From assembly GCF_002813445.1 (NCBI RefSeq), contig NZ_PHHD01000001.1, positions 1,736,001 to 1,800,000 on the forward strand: a DNA stretch of 64,000 bases. The letters run 5' to 3'. The position numbers were made by a program, and so were the translations under genes. The notes beneath the pieces were generated by a model. That model saw only the letters and a program-made list of their open reading frames with translations, made no database searches and was not told where the DNA came from. Shown one piece after another: positions 8,512 through 17,524 of the stretch; position 1 is the stretch's first letter; every line of letters begins with the position of its first letter. The stretch comes from Pseudomonas tolaasii NCPPB 2192. Its GTDB lineage: Bacteria; Pseudomonadota; Gammaproteobacteria; Pseudomonadales; Pseudomonadaceae.

Positions 8512-9258
8512 TCAGTGGGCCAGAAACTTGCTCAGGAACTGCTTGGTGCGTTCTTCCCTGGGGTTGGCGAACAGTGCCTTGGCTTCGCCCTGTTCCACGA
8601 TCACGCCCTTGTCGAAGAAGATCACCCGGTTGGCCACATCACGGGCAAAACTCATCTCGTGGGTGACGATCACCATGGTGCGGTTTTCTTCGGCCAGGCT
8701 GCGAATGGTCGCCAGCACTTCGCCAACCAGCTCCGGGTCCAGTGCCGAGGTGGGTTCGTCGAACAAAATCACCTCCGGTTCCATCGCCAGCGCACGGGCA
8801 ATCGCCACCCGCTGTTGCTGGCCGCCGGACAAACGCCGCGGGTAGGCGCCTTCCTTGCCTGCCAGGCCTACCCTAGCCAACAGCTTGCGGCCGAGTTCGG
8901 TCGCGGCTTCGCGCGGCATCTTCTTGACCACGATCGGGCCTTCGATGACGTTTTCCAGCGCGGTGCGGTGGGGGAACAGGTTGAAGTTCTGAAACACAAA
9001 ACCCACGTGCTGGCGCAAACGCCGCACCAGGCTTTGTTGCTGGTTGAGCGGCTTGCTGCTGTCGATCTCGATGTCCCCCACCTTGATGCGACCACTGGTG
9101 GGTTCTTCGAGGAAATTCAAGCAGCGCAGCAAGGTGGTCTTGCCGGAACCGCTGGGGCCGATGATGGCGACGACTTCGCCTTCCTTGACCTCAAGGTCGA
9201 TGCCGTTGAGTACCACCTGACCCTTGAATTGTTTGGTCAGTTTTTCAACCACGATCAT
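8512..9258 (-). CDS. tcyN: Cystine-type amino acid ABC transporter ATP-binding protein
   Basis: The 248-residue ATPase has Walker A GPSGSGKTT (about residues 33-41), the RLSGGQQQR signature and Walker B VILFDEPTSALD, as in polar amino acid importers of the YecC/TcyN group. It begins three bases after the permease stop. With the neighbouring permease, FliY-like binding protein and D-cysteine desulfhydrase it reproduces the E. coli fliY-dcyD-yecS-yecC set, which imports cystine. That synteny is the main reason for the substrate call. Confidence 0.88.
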   Translation of the reverse strand: MIVVEKLTKQFKGQVVLNGIDLEVKEGEVVAIIGPSGSGKTTLLRCLNFLEEPTSGRIKVGDIEIDSSKPLNQQQSLVRRLRQHVGFVFQNFNLFPHRTALENVIEGPIVVKKMPREAATELGRKLLARVGLAGKEGAYPRRLSGGQQQRVAIARALAMEPEVILFDEPTSALDPELVGEVLATIRSLAEENRTMVIVTHEMSFARDVANRVIFFDKGVIVEQGEAKALFANPREERTKQFLSKFLAH

Positions 9259-9261
9259 GCT

Positions 9262-9927
9262 TCAAGACTCCAGGTCATGCCGGTTGACCCGGTCTTCCAG
9301 GCGGTTTTGAAAGTGCGCCAGGATGCTCGCCAAAATCCAGTAGATCAGGGCGGCGGAGAGATACATGGTGAAGATTTCGAAGGTCCGCGCCGACACCAGT
9401 TGCGCCTGGCGGAACAGCTCGGGCACCTGGATGGTGGCGGCCAGCGCCGTGTCCTTGACCAGCGAAATAAAGCTGTTGCCCAACGGCGGCAAGGCCGTGC
9501 GCATGGCCTGCGGCAGGATGGCCCGGCGCAAGGTCTGCGCGCGGGTCATGCCGATGCTGGCTGCCGCTTCCCATTGGCCGCGCTCAATGGAGCTGATGGC
9601 GGCCCGCAGGATTTCACAGGCGTAGGCGGCCATGTTCAGCGAAAAGCCGATCAGGGCCGCCGGGATCGGATCCAGCTCGATGCCCACTTGCGGCAAGCCG
9701 TAGTAGATCAAAAACAGCTGCACCAGCAAGGGCGTGCCGCGAAAGAACGACACGTAGACCCGGGCGGTCCAGCTCGCCAGCTTGAAGCGCGAGAGGCGCA
9801 TCAAGGCCAGGCCGAAGCCCAGCAGCAAGCCGAAAAACATCCCGCCGAGGCTAAGAATCACCGTGTAATACGCGCCCTTGAGCAGAAAGGGCGCGGAGTC
9901 CAGCGCGAGTTGGAAACCTGCTTCCAT
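9262..9927 (-). CDS. tcyL: Cystine-type amino acid ABC transporter permease
   Basis: The 221-residue inner-membrane protein has about five hydrophobic helices and the HisM-type EAA loop (GQWEAAASIGMTRAQTLRRAILPQA region) that docks on the ATPase. It belongs to the YecS/TcyL family. Its start overlaps the binding-protein stop by one base (TAATG), which indicates coupling. Confidence 0.88.
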   Translation of the reverse strand: MEAGFQLALDSAPFLLKGAYYTVILSLGGMFFGLLLGFGLALMRLSRFKLASWTARVYVSFFRGTPLLVQLFLIYYGLPQVGIELDPIPAALIGFSLNMAAYACEILRAAISSIERGQWEAAASIGMTRAQTLRRAILPQAMRTALPPLGNSFISLVKDTALAATIQVPELFRQAQLVSARTFEIFTMYLSAALIYWILASILAHFQNRLEDRVNRHDLES

Positions 9928-10721
9928 TATTCAGTAACGTCAGCGTTGAAGTACTTCTCGGACAGCTTCTTCAAGGTGCCGTCGGCGCGCAGTTTGTCGA
10001 GGGCCTTGTTCACCGCGTCAAGCAGTTCAGGCTCGCCCTTGCGCAGGGCAATACCGGCTTCCTGACGGGAGAAGGCATCACCGGCAGCTGCGGTGTCCGG
10101 GGCTTTCTTGGCGTATTCCAGCGCGGCCAGGCGGTCGATCAGGATGGCGTCGATACGGCCGATGCGCAGGTCCTGGAACTTGGTCGGGTCGTCGTTGTAA
10201 GTCTTGATGATCGCTTTAGGCTGGTTGTCTTTGAGCCACTGCTCGTAGTTGGTACCCAGGCCTACACCGACTTTCTTGCCGGCCAGGTCGTTGGCGGTCT
10301 TGATGCTGTCGACGTTCTTCTTCAGTACCAGCGCCTGGATACCGGACACGGTGTAAGGCGTGGAGAAGTCATACTTCTTCTTGCGTTCTTCGGAGATAGT
10401 GACCTGGTTGACCACCGCGTCCAGACGCTTGGATTCCAGGGCCGCGAGAATGCCATCCCATGGAGTGGCTTGCAGTTTGACCTTCACGCCCAGCTCTTTG
10501 GCCAGAGCTTCGGACAGCTCCACCTCAAAACCGCTGAGCTTGCCGCTTTCATCGACGAAGCTGAATGGCGGGTAGGTGCCTTCCAGGCCGATTTTGATTT
10601 CGCCGGCTTTCTTGATGTTGTCCAACTGCTCGCCGGCAACGGCCTGGCCTAACAAACCTGCGCCGAGCGCCAGCCCCAATGTGCCAACCAGCAATGTGCG
10701 ACGGAATACAGAAATAGTCAT
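9927..10721 (-). CDS. tcyJ: Cystine-type periplasmic binding protein
   Basis: This 264-residue protein has a cleavable signal peptide (hydrophobic core about residues 11-28, ending AVAGEQ) and the family 3 solute-binding fold. Marks are GLEGTYPPFSFVDESGKLSGFEVEL, a region that binds the amino acid, and the RIGRIDAILIDRLAAL segment. It resembles FliY/TcyJ of enteric bacteria, which binds L-cystine. A TATAGT element on the minus strand at 10816-10821 could be the -10 box of its promoter. A REP hairpin lies between it and the desulfhydrase gene. Confidence 0.88.
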   Translation of the reverse strand: MTISVFRRTLLVGTLGLALGAGLLGQAVAGEQLDNIKKAGEIKIGLEGTYPPFSFVDESGKLSGFEVELSEALAKELGVKVKLQATPWDGILAALESKRLDAVVNQVTISEERKKKYDFSTPYTVSGIQALVLKKNVDSIKTANDLAGKKVGVGLGTNYEQWLKDNQPKAIIKTYNDDPTKFQDLRIGRIDAILIDRLAALEYAKKAPDTAAAGDAFSRQEAGIALRKGEPELLDAVNKALDKLRADGTLKKLSEKYFNADVTE

Positions 10722-10896
10722 GGAGAGCCCCTGTGTTTTTTGTGTTGTGCGAAGCAGGTGACGCGGTAGTCGTATCCTGCCTTAAAGCGCGTAGCGCGTC
10801 TTCGCCTGCGGCGCGACTATAAAGCGTGTTTTTAAGACTTGAAAATAATATAAATTTGAATTGATATTCTTTTTCAGAATATACGGCGTATCACAT

Positions 10897-10983
10897 GTGG
10901 GAGTTGGCTTGCCTGCGATGGCGGTGTATCAGCCAACAAATGTTTTGCTGGCCCGCCGCTTTCGCAGGCAAGCCAGCTCCCAC
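10897..10983. repeat. REP doublet (REPIN)
   Basis: GTGGGAGTTGGCTTGCCTGCGA and the opposite arm TCGCAGGCAAGCCAGCTCCCAC are separated by about 43 bases. It lies between the stop of the desulfhydrase gene and the promoter region of the cystine importer genes. Confidence 0.9.
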
Positions 10984-10996
10984 ATCCGGTCGGTGT

Positions 10997-11995
10997 TCAG
11001 CCTGTTAGAACCGAGTCATAGGCAAACAACGCCGGAGCCCCGCCGGTATGCAGGAAAATGATCGGGCCGTCCTCGAACCGCTGACGCCCGATGCCATCCA
11101 GCAAACCGGCCATGGCCTTGCCAGTGTAGACCGGGTCCAGCAGCAACCCTTCCTGACTCGCCAGCAACTTGACCGCTGAAAGGGTGCCGGCGTTCGGTTC
11201 GCCGTAGCGCGGCCCGAAGTATTCGTCCCACAGAATCACCTTGAACGCCTCGGGAATGTCCACACCCAGCAACTCGGCGGTGCGCTCGGCCAGGCCTTGC
11301 ACTTTCGGACGCTGGGCTTCGTCGGTGCGCGACACGGTCACGCCGATCACCGGCAAGTTCGGCAGCACTTCACTGAGGGCCAACGCCAGGCCGCTGTGCG
11401 TGCCGGCGCTGCCGGAGGCCAATACCACGGCAGCAAATTCAATGCCGCTGTCTTCGATCTGCCCGGCCAGTTCCAACCCGGCGCGCACGTAACCCAGGGC
11501 GCCGAGCGCGTTTGAGCCACCAATCGGCACCAGATAGGGCTTCTTGCCGTTGCTGCGCAGGCGGTCGGCGAGGGCATTGAGCTGATCGTCGACGTTGTCG
11601 AGGTTCTCGACCAGTTCCACTTTGGCGTCGAACAGGTCCAGCAGCAGGCGGTTGCCGTTGCCCAGGTAATTCGGGTCTTCGGTGCCGGTAGGGTTTTCCA
11701 GCAGGGCCACGCAGCCCAGGCCGAGCTTGGCCGCCAGCGCGGCGGTCTGGCGCACGTGGTTGGACTGGATGGCGCCAGCGGTCACCAGCGTGTCGGCGCC
11801 CTGGGCGATGGCATCGGCGGCGAGGTATTCAAGTTTGCGCAGCTTGTTGCCACCCATGGCCAGCGGCGTGGTGTCGTCGCGTTTGACGTAGACGTCCCGG
11901 TCCAGCCAGGCCGACAGCCGCTCAAGTTTTTCCAGGGCGGTGGCGCCGCCCAGCAGTTCCAGGCGGTTAAAACGGTCGAGCTGTCTTTTGATCAT
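10997..11995 (-). CDS. dcyD: D-cysteine desulfhydrase
   Basis: A PLP enzyme of the ACC deaminase/D-cysteine desulfhydrase family that splits D-cysteine to pyruvate, ammonia and sulfide in the cytoplasm. The 332-residue sequence follows E. coli DcyD closely: KRDDTTPLAMGGNKLRKLE (the PLP lysine is in GGNKLRK), AGAIQSNHVRQTAA, VPIGGSNALGALGY and IIFLHTGGAPALFAY near the end. An in-frame ATG at 12007 would add four residues; neither start has a good ribosome-binding site. It sits with the cystine importer as in enteric bacteria and is divergent from a serine acetyltransferase gene. Confidence 0.9.
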   Translation of the reverse strand: MIKRQLDRFNRLELLGGATALEKLERLSAWLDRDVYVKRDDTTPLAMGGNKLRKLEYLAADAIAQGADTLVTAGAIQSNHVRQTAALAAKLGLGCVALLENPTGTEDPNYLGNGNRLLLDLFDAKVELVENLDNVDDQLNALADRLRSNGKKPYLVPIGGSNALGALGYVRAGLELAGQIEDSGIEFAAVVLASGSAGTHSGLALALSEVLPNLPVIGVTVSRTDEAQRPKVQGLAERTAELLGVDIPEAFKVILWDEYFGPRYGEPNAGTLSAVKLLASQEGLLLDPVYTGKAMAGLLDGIGRQRFEDGPIIFLHTGGAPALFAYDSVLTG

Positions 11996-12161
11996 GACGA
12001 CGCACATTGGCTAAGTGATGGGGCGACTATAGGCAGGCACTTTTCATCGGGCAACCGTCAATCGCTTATGCCTGCAAGTTCTTAGGTTCACACCATTGGT
12101 TCTTAAGGGCGGTCAGGGTGCATACCGTAAAGTGGTGGGCATTTCGTCAGGAGTGAATACC

Positions 12162-13088
12162 GTGAGTGAGCGTTCCAGTCATTGGCAATTGCAGACCATC
12201 GTCACCCAGCTGCGCAGCGCCCGGGACCAATGGCGCACACGCAATGGCCGCCTGAGCGGCGAGCACGGCGGTCGTGAGTTGCCGTCCCGTGAGGCCGTGG
12301 CGCAGATTCTCGAATCGCTGTGCGGCGCGTTGTTCCCCATGCGCCTGGGGCCTGTGGACCTGCGTGAAGAAAGTGAAGATTTCTACGTCGGCCACACCCT
12401 CGATGTGGCGCTGAACGCGCTGCTCGGCCAGGCGCGCCTGGAGCTGCGTTACGCCGCGCGCCAGGGCGGCAAGGATGACGGCGAGGTGGACGCCCACGCC
12501 ATTCGCCTGATCCAGGATTTCGCCCTGGCCTTGCCATCTTTGCGCAGTTTGCTCGACACCGACGTGCTGGCCGCCTACCACGGCGACCCGGCCGCCCGCA
12601 GCGTGGACGAAGTGCTGTTGTGCTACCCCGGCATCCTGGCGGTGATTCACCATCGGCTGGCCCACCACCTGTACCGCGCGGGCTTGCCATTGCTGGCGCG
12701 GATCAGTGCCGAGATTGCCCACTCGGCCACCGGCATCGACATTCACCCCGGCGCGCAAATCGGCCCGAGTTTCTTTATCGACCACGGGACCGGCGTGGTC
12801 ATCGGCGAAACCGCGATCATCGGCGAGCGCGTGCGCATCTACCAGGCGGTGACCCTGGGCGCCAAACGCTTCCCGGCGGATGAGGACGGGCAATTGCAGA
12901 AAGGCCACCCGCGCCACCCGATCGTGGAGGACGATGTGGTGATCTACGCCGGGGCCACTATTTTGGGGCGCATCACCATTGGCAAAGGCTCGACCATCGG
13001 CGGCAATGTGTGGCTGACCCGCAGCGTGCCGGCGGGGGCGAATATCACCCAGGCGAATTTGCAGCATGAGGATGGTGCGCAAAAATAA
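12162..13088 (+). CDS. epsC: Serine O-acetyltransferase (EpsC/CysE type)
   Basis: This 308-residue enzyme makes O-acetylserine, the acceptor of sulfide in cysteine synthesis. The GTG at 12162 is chosen because AGGAG lies eight bases upstream and the product starts MSERSSHWQLQ, the usual Pseudomonas form; an upstream in-frame start has no such site. The C-terminal half (about 190-300) is a left-handed beta helix with hexapeptide repeats (IHPGAQIGPSFFIDHGTG, IVEDDVVIYAGATILG). It is divergent from dcyD, so cysteine-forming and cysteine-degrading steps share one intergenic control region. Confidence 0.9.
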   Translation: MSERSSHWQLQTIVTQLRSARDQWRTRNGRLSGEHGGRELPSREAVAQILESLCGALFPMRLGPVDLREESEDFYVGHTLDVALNALLGQARLELRYAARQGGKDDGEVDAHAIRLIQDFALALPSLRSLLDTDVLAAYHGDPAARSVDEVLLCYPGILAVIHHRLAHHLYRAGLPLLARISAEIAHSATGIDIHPGAQIGPSFFIDHGTGVVIGETAIIGERVRIYQAVTLGAKRFPADEDGQLQKGHPRHPIVEDDVVIYAGATILGRITIGKGSTIGGNVWLTRSVPAGANITQANLQHEDGAQK

Positions 13089-13105
13089 GCCACACCCCTG
13101 TCCCT

Positions 13106-13131
13106 GTGGGAGCAGGCAAGCCAGCTCCCAC
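13106..13131. repeat. Collapsed REP element
   Basis: GTGGGAGC is followed directly by AGGCAAGCCAGCTCCCAC. This is what remains if the loop and most of one arm of a REP doublet have been deleted. It lies 18 bases past the serine acetyltransferase stop. Confidence 0.8.
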
Positions 13132-13258
13132 ATTTGTCTGTATTTCACCTTCAAGTCGCTGAACGATTTGTCATCCCCGCCCGTCATACCTTTCCTTGAG
13201 CTAGTGTAGGAATTACCTACCACTCAGCCCTGCAATTAGTCCCAGACCGCCTATCCAT

Positions 13259-13288
13259 GTTTAACTTGAATGCTCGTTCAAGTTAAAC
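13259..13288. promoter_or_regulatory. Perfect 12-bp inverted repeat upstream of betT, likely repressor operator
   Basis: GTTTAACTTGAA and TTCAAGTTAAAC are exact complements with a six-base spacer (TGCTCG). The site lies 92 bases before the betT start. Its size and the TTGAA-N6-TTCAA core fit the sites of BetI, the TetR-family choline-responsive repressor that controls bet genes in pseudomonads. No betI gene is in the window, so the regulator is inferred. Confidence 0.65.
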
Positions 13289-13380
13289 CCGGTGGTTCGC
13301 TGCCCGCTCACAACAGGAGGCTTACCTTTGCTGAGTCCGTTATTTACAGCCATACCCTCTACCCTCGGGGTGCATCGTTC

Positions 13381-15381
13381 ATGAGTGCATCGTCCACCCC
13401 ATCCAGCGGCCTGGTGCGCATGAATGCGCCGGTTTTCTACTTCGCCGCCACCTTCATCCTGCTGTTCGGCGTTACTGTCATCGCGATTCCGCAACAGGCC
13501 GGTGCCTGGCTGCTGGCCGCGCAAAACTGGGCGGCCAACACGGTCGGCTGGTACTACATGCTCGCGATGACGCTGTATCTGGTCTTCGTGGTGGTCACCG
13601 CGCTATCGGGCTACGGCAAGATAAAACTCGGTGCCGACCACGACGAGCCCGAATTCAGTTACCTGTCCTGGGCGGGCATGCTGTTCGCCGCCGGGATCAG
13701 CATCACGCTGTTCTTCTTCTGTGTGTCCGAGCCGCTGACGCATTTGGTGCAACCGCCCCAGGGCGCGCCGATGAACGCCGACGCCGCGCGCCAGGCCATG
13801 CAGATCCTGTTTCTGCATTGGGGCCTGCATGGCTGGGGCGTGTTCGCCTTTGTGGGCATGGCCCTGGCGTACTTCGCCTACCGGCATAACCTGCCGCTGG
13901 CGCTGCGCTCCGCGCTGTATCCGCTGATCGGCAAGCGCATCAACGGCCCCATCGGATACGCGGTGGACGGCTTCGGCATCATCGCCACGGTGTTCGGCCT
14001 CGGCGCCGACATGGGCTTTGGCGTGTTGCACCTCAACTCCGGGCTGGATTACCTGTTCGGCATCGCCCACACCCAGTGGATTCAGGTCGGTTTGATCACC
14101 CTGATGATGGGCGCTGCGATTGTTGTGGCGGTCTCCGGCGTGGACAAGGGCGTGCGGGTGATGTCCGACATCAACATGCTGCTGGCCTGTGCGCTGCTGC
14201 TGTTTGTGTTGTTCGCGGGGCCTACCCAGCACTTGCTCAACACCCTCATCCAGAACATCGGCGACTACCTGGGCGCGTTGCCGACCAAGAGTTTTGACGT
14301 TTACGCCTACGACAAGCCGAGCGACTGGCTGGGCGGCTGGACCGTGTTCTACTGGGCCTGGTGGATCGCATGGTCGCCCTTCGTGGGCCTGTTCATCGCG
14401 CGGATTTCCCGCGGCCGCACCATCCGCGAATTCGTGTTCGGCGTGCTGCTGATTCCGCTGGGGTTCACCCTGGCGTGGATGTCGATCTTCGGCAACAGCG
14501 CCATCGACCAGGTGCTCAACCACGGTTTGACCGCCCTCGGCCAGTCGGCCATCGATGACCCGTCGATGAGCCTCTACCTGCTGCTGGAAACCTACCCGTG
14601 GAGCAAAACCGTGATTGCGGTCACGGTGTTTATCAGCTTCGTGTTCTTCGTGACCTCGGCCGACTCCGGCACTGTGGTGCTCTCGACGCTGTCGTCCAAA
14701 GGCGGTAACGCCGACGAAGACGGCCCGAAATGGCTGCGGGTGTTCTGGGGGGCAATGACCGCGCTGGTCACCAGCGCCCTGTTGTTCGCCGGCAGTATCG
14801 ACTCGCTGAAATCAGCGGTGGTGCTGACCTCGTTGCCGTTCTCGATGATCCTGCTGCTGATGATGTGGGGGCTGCACAAGGCGTTTTACCTTGAGTCCCA
14901 GAAGCAGATCGCCCAACTGCATTCGCTGGCGCCGATCTCCACGGCGCGCAAAGGCCGGGGCGGTTGGCGACAACGCTTGAGCCAGGCCGTACATTTTCCG
15001 TCGCGGGACGAGGTGTACCGTTTCCTGGATACCACGGTGCGCCCGGCAATCGAAGAAGTGACCGCGGTGTTTGTCGAGAAGGGCCTGAATGTTGTCACCC
15101 AGCCCGACCCGGCCAACGACAGCGTCAGCCTGGAAATCGGCCACGGCGAGGAACATCCGTTTGTGTATCAGGTGCAGATGCGCGGCTACTTCACGCCGTC
15201 TTTCGCGCGGGGTGGGATGGGTTCCAAGGAGCTCAACAACCGTCGCTATTACCGGGCGGAAGTGCATTTGAGCGAGGGCAGCCAGGACTACGATTTGGTC
15301 GGCTACACCAAAGAGCAAATCATCAACGACATCCTCGACCAGTACGAGCGTCACCTGCAGTTCCTGCACCTGGTGCGCTGA
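13381..15381 (+). CDS. betT: BCCT-family choline/betaine transporter
   Basis: The 666-residue inner-membrane carrier imports choline or betaine with sodium or protons. About twelve membrane helices fill residues 15-520. The BCCT tryptophan-rich motif is present (VFYWAWWIAWSPFVGLFIARISRGR, near residues 320-345). A long cytoplasmic tail of about 140 residues follows, as in BetT, where it tunes osmotic activation. ATG 13381 is chosen because it opens the usual MSAS... N-terminus; the frame is open further upstream but without transporter-like sequence. A perfect palindrome upstream suggests choline-dependent repression. Confidence 0.9.
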   Translation: MSASSTPSSGLVRMNAPVFYFAATFILLFGVTVIAIPQQAGAWLLAAQNWAANTVGWYYMLAMTLYLVFVVVTALSGYGKIKLGADHDEPEFSYLSWAGMLFAAGISITLFFFCVSEPLTHLVQPPQGAPMNADAARQAMQILFLHWGLHGWGVFAFVGMALAYFAYRHNLPLALRSALYPLIGKRINGPIGYAVDGFGIIATVFGLGADMGFGVLHLNSGLDYLFGIAHTQWIQVGLITLMMGAAIVVAVSGVDKGVRVMSDINMLLACALLLFVLFAGPTQHLLNTLIQNIGDYLGALPTKSFDVYAYDKPSDWLGGWTVFYWAWWIAWSPFVGLFIARISRGRTIREFVFGVLLIPLGFTLAWMSIFGNSAIDQVLNHGLTALGQSAIDDPSMSLYLLLETYPWSKTVIAVTVFISFVFFVTSADSGTVVLSTLSSKGGNADEDGPKWLRVFWGAMTALVTSALLFAGSIDSLKSAVVLTSLPFSMILLLMMWGLHKAFYLESQKQIAQLHSLAPISTARKGRGGWRQRLSQAVHFPSRDEVYRFLDTTVRPAIEEVTAVFVEKGLNVVTQPDPANDSVSLEIGHGEEHPFVYQVQMRGYFTPSFARGGMGSKELNNRRYYRAEVHLSEGSQDYDLVGYTKEQIINDILDQYERHLQFLHLVR

Positions 15382-15384
15382 GGC

Positions 15385-15633
15385 TCAGGCCCTGAGGTAC
15401 AGGGCCAGTGCCACCAACGGCGCGCCGAACACGACACTGCCGATCACCAGCTCCGACACCAGGGGCTGGCCGGCGGTTAGTACGCCGATTGCGCCGTTGA
15501 CCACTGACACCACCAGCCAGATGCCGACAAAACTGTAGGCCAGCACCGCGGTGCTGATGCCGAGTTTTTGACCGATGAGCAGCATCAGCACAAGGAGGGT
15601 GAGGCCACCGCTGATGACGATGAAGGTGTGCAT
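15385..15633 (-). CDS. Small hydrophobic membrane protein
   Basis: I do not recognise a named function. The 82-residue product is almost wholly hydrophobic, with three likely membrane helices (residues about 4-22, 27-48 and 58-80). ATG 15633 is chosen because AGGAGATC lies just upstream; the longer open frame reads through a REP element. The gene converges on betT with three bases between the stops. The REP doublet at 15648 ends directly at its ribosome-binding site. Confidence 0.75.
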   Translation of the reverse strand: MHTFIVISGGLTLLVLMLLIGQKLGISTAVLAYSFVGIWLVVSVVNGAIGVLTAGQPLVSELVIGSVVFGAPLVALALYLRA

Positions 15634-15647
15634 TACGGTGATCTCCT

Positions 15648-15734
15648 GTGGGAGCGGGCTTGCCCGCGATAGCGGTCTTTCAGTCAGAGGTTTGCTGGCT
15701 GACCCGCCGCCATCGCGGGCAAGCCCGCTCCCAC
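15648..15734. repeat. REP doublet (REPIN), GTGGGAGCGGG type
   Basis: Arms GTGGGAGCGGGCTTGCCCGCGAT and its complement flank a loop of about 40 bases. The element lies between the small membrane protein start and the end of the SDR gene, touching the ribosome-binding site of the former. Confidence 0.92.
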
Positions 15735-15743
15735 AAGGGGACC

Positions 15744-16652
15744 TCATTCGGATTTGAGAGTGATAGTCGGCGTGAGCAAATCTTGCAAACCGACCTTCCA
15801 AAACAGCTCGGCCCGCACTCGATCCGCCACGCCGTTGACGATTTCACAGCCATCCTCCGACGGGTCGATATGCCGACGGAACGGGCGTGTGCCGAACGGC
15901 AGACCCACGATCTCGACAATCGCCTTGGCCACCTCGCCGACGTCTGCGTCCGCAGGCTCCAGCGCCGCCAGGCCTTGCAACGCGGCATCCGCCACACCGG
16001 CGTAGGGGCCCTCGTTGTACAGCGCGACACGCGCCTGATCCGCCGGTTTGCCCGAGTGTGCAAAGTGATTGGTGCCTTTGGTAAACGCGCCCGGCACGAT
16101 GATCGAGGTTTCAATGCCCCAACGCGTCAGCTCGCTGGCGTAAGACACGGCCAGGGAATCCATCGCCGCCTTCGCCGCAAAATACGGCGCCAGAAACGGT
16201 GGGGTACCGCCCCGTGCACTGCTGGACGACACCCACACCACCAGGCCCTGGCCCTGCTTGCGCAAGTACGGCAGCGCTGCGCGATTGACCCGCTGGGTGC
16301 TCAGCACGTTGATGTCGTACAGCTGGGCGAACTGCTCCGGTGTGAAGGCTTCGGCGGGGCCGAACGACATGTGCCCCGCGTTGTGGATGATCACATCCAG
16401 GCGCCCGCAGTCGGCGATGATGTTGGCGATGCCGGCCTCCACGGAATCGCTGGACGCCACGTCCAGCTCCACGCTGCGCAAGTCCACCTGGTGTTCGCTG
16501 GCATAACGCTGTACCTCGGCCACCTGCGGCGCATTGCGCCCCAGGGTTTCACGCATGCTGGCGTACACGGTGTGGCCGGCATCGGCCAGCGCGCGGGCGG
16601 TGAGGGCGCCAAAACCGCTGGAGGCGCCGGTAATCAGAATGATCGATTTCAT
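15744..16652 (-). CDS. SDR-family oxidoreductase
   Basis: The 302-residue classical short-chain dehydrogenase has the N-terminal nucleotide-binding motif TGASSGFG (residues 8-15), the NAG motif (HNAGHMSF), the catalytic serine in WVSSSSARGG and a YFAAKAAMD motif with the active-site Tyr and Lys. GAGGAG precedes ATG 16652. Substrate is unknown. It lies 20 bases after a second SDR gene on the same strand, and a LysR regulator is divergent from the pair. Confidence 0.85.
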   Translation of the reverse strand: MKSIILITGASSGFGALTARALADAGHTVYASMRETLGRNAPQVAEVQRYASEHQVDLRSVELDVASSDSVEAGIANIIADCGRLDVIIHNAGHMSFGPAEAFTPEQFAQLYDINVLSTQRVNRAALPYLRKQGQGLVVWVSSSSARGGTPPFLAPYFAAKAAMDSLAVSYASELTRWGIETSIIVPGAFTKGTNHFAHSGKPADQARVALYNEGPYAGVADAALQGLAALEPADADVGEVAKAIVEIVGLPFGTRPFRRHIDPSEDGCEIVNGVADRVRAELFWKVGLQDLLTPTITLKSE

Positions 16653-16672
16653 GCCGTTCTCCTCAAGTGAAG

Positions 16673-17404
16673 TCAGACCAGGCCACCATTGGCGCGCAGG
16701 ATTTGCCCGTTGATCCAGCCACCGGCCGGGCTCACCAGAAACGACACCACACGGGCGATATCTTCGGGTTGGCCCAGGCGCTCGAGCGGCGGCATCTTGG
16801 CCATGGTCTGGATCTGTTCTTCACTTTTGCCGTGCAGGAACAGCTCCGTGGCCACCGGGCCCGGGGCCACGGCATTGACCGTGATGCGGCGGCCGCGCAT
16901 TTCCCGGGCGAACACCTGAGTCAGGGATTCCACCGCCGCCTTGCTGGCGATGTACACCGCGTAGCCGGGGAAGTTGAGGCCCACGGTGCTGCTGGAAAAG
17001 TTGACGATGCGCCCGCCGTCATTCAGGCGGGTGGCGGCTTCACGCAGTGCGTTGAAGGTGCCACGGGTGTGAATCTCGAAGTTCTGGTTGTAGAGCTCGT
17101 CGCTGTGCTGGGCCAGGGGCAGCGGCTTGAGAATGCCGGCGTTGTTGATCAGCACGTCGACTTTGCCCAGCTGGGTTTCGGTCTCGTCGAACAGGCGCTT
17201 GATGTCGGCGGGTTTGGACACGTCGCCTTGAATCGCTATGGCTTGGTGGCCGGCCTGACGCAGTTCCACCACCAGCTTGGACGCTTCAGTGGCGCTGCTG
17301 GCGTAGTTGATGGCCACGGCGTAACCGTCGGCGGCGAGTTGTTTGGCGATCACGGAGCCGATACCACGGGAAGCGCCGGTGATGATTGCTACTTGAGTCG
17401 TCAT
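16673..17404 (-). CDS. SDR-family oxidoreductase (FabG-like)
   Basis: This 243-residue protein has TGASRGIG (residues 9-16), INNAG, a serine in NFSSSTVG and the YIASKAAVE catalytic motif, and ends with the usual INGQILRANGGLV. An ATG nine bases upstream (17413) is also possible. It is first in a two-gene unit with the following SDR and is divergent from a LysR-family gene. The substrate cannot be read from sequence. Confidence 0.85.
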   Translation of the reverse strand: MTTQVAIITGASRGIGSVIAKQLAADGYAVAINYASSATEASKLVVELRQAGHQAIAIQGDVSKPADIKRLFDETETQLGKVDVLINNAGILKPLPLAQHSDELYNQNFEIHTRGTFNALREAATRLNDGGRIVNFSSSTVGLNFPGYAVYIASKAAVESLTQVFAREMRGRRITVNAVAPGPVATELFLHGKSEEQIQTMAKMPPLERLGQPEDIARVVSFLVSPAGGWINGQILRANGGLV

Positions 17405-17524
17405 GGTGTGCATGCCTTGAAGTGGGTGTGAGCGCAGATTCACATGTTTACCGGGGGCGATAAATGCGCCAGAGTTGCCTTGACTGTTCAATAATCGCCA
17501 ACAATCAACTCAGGGGAGTGCCGC

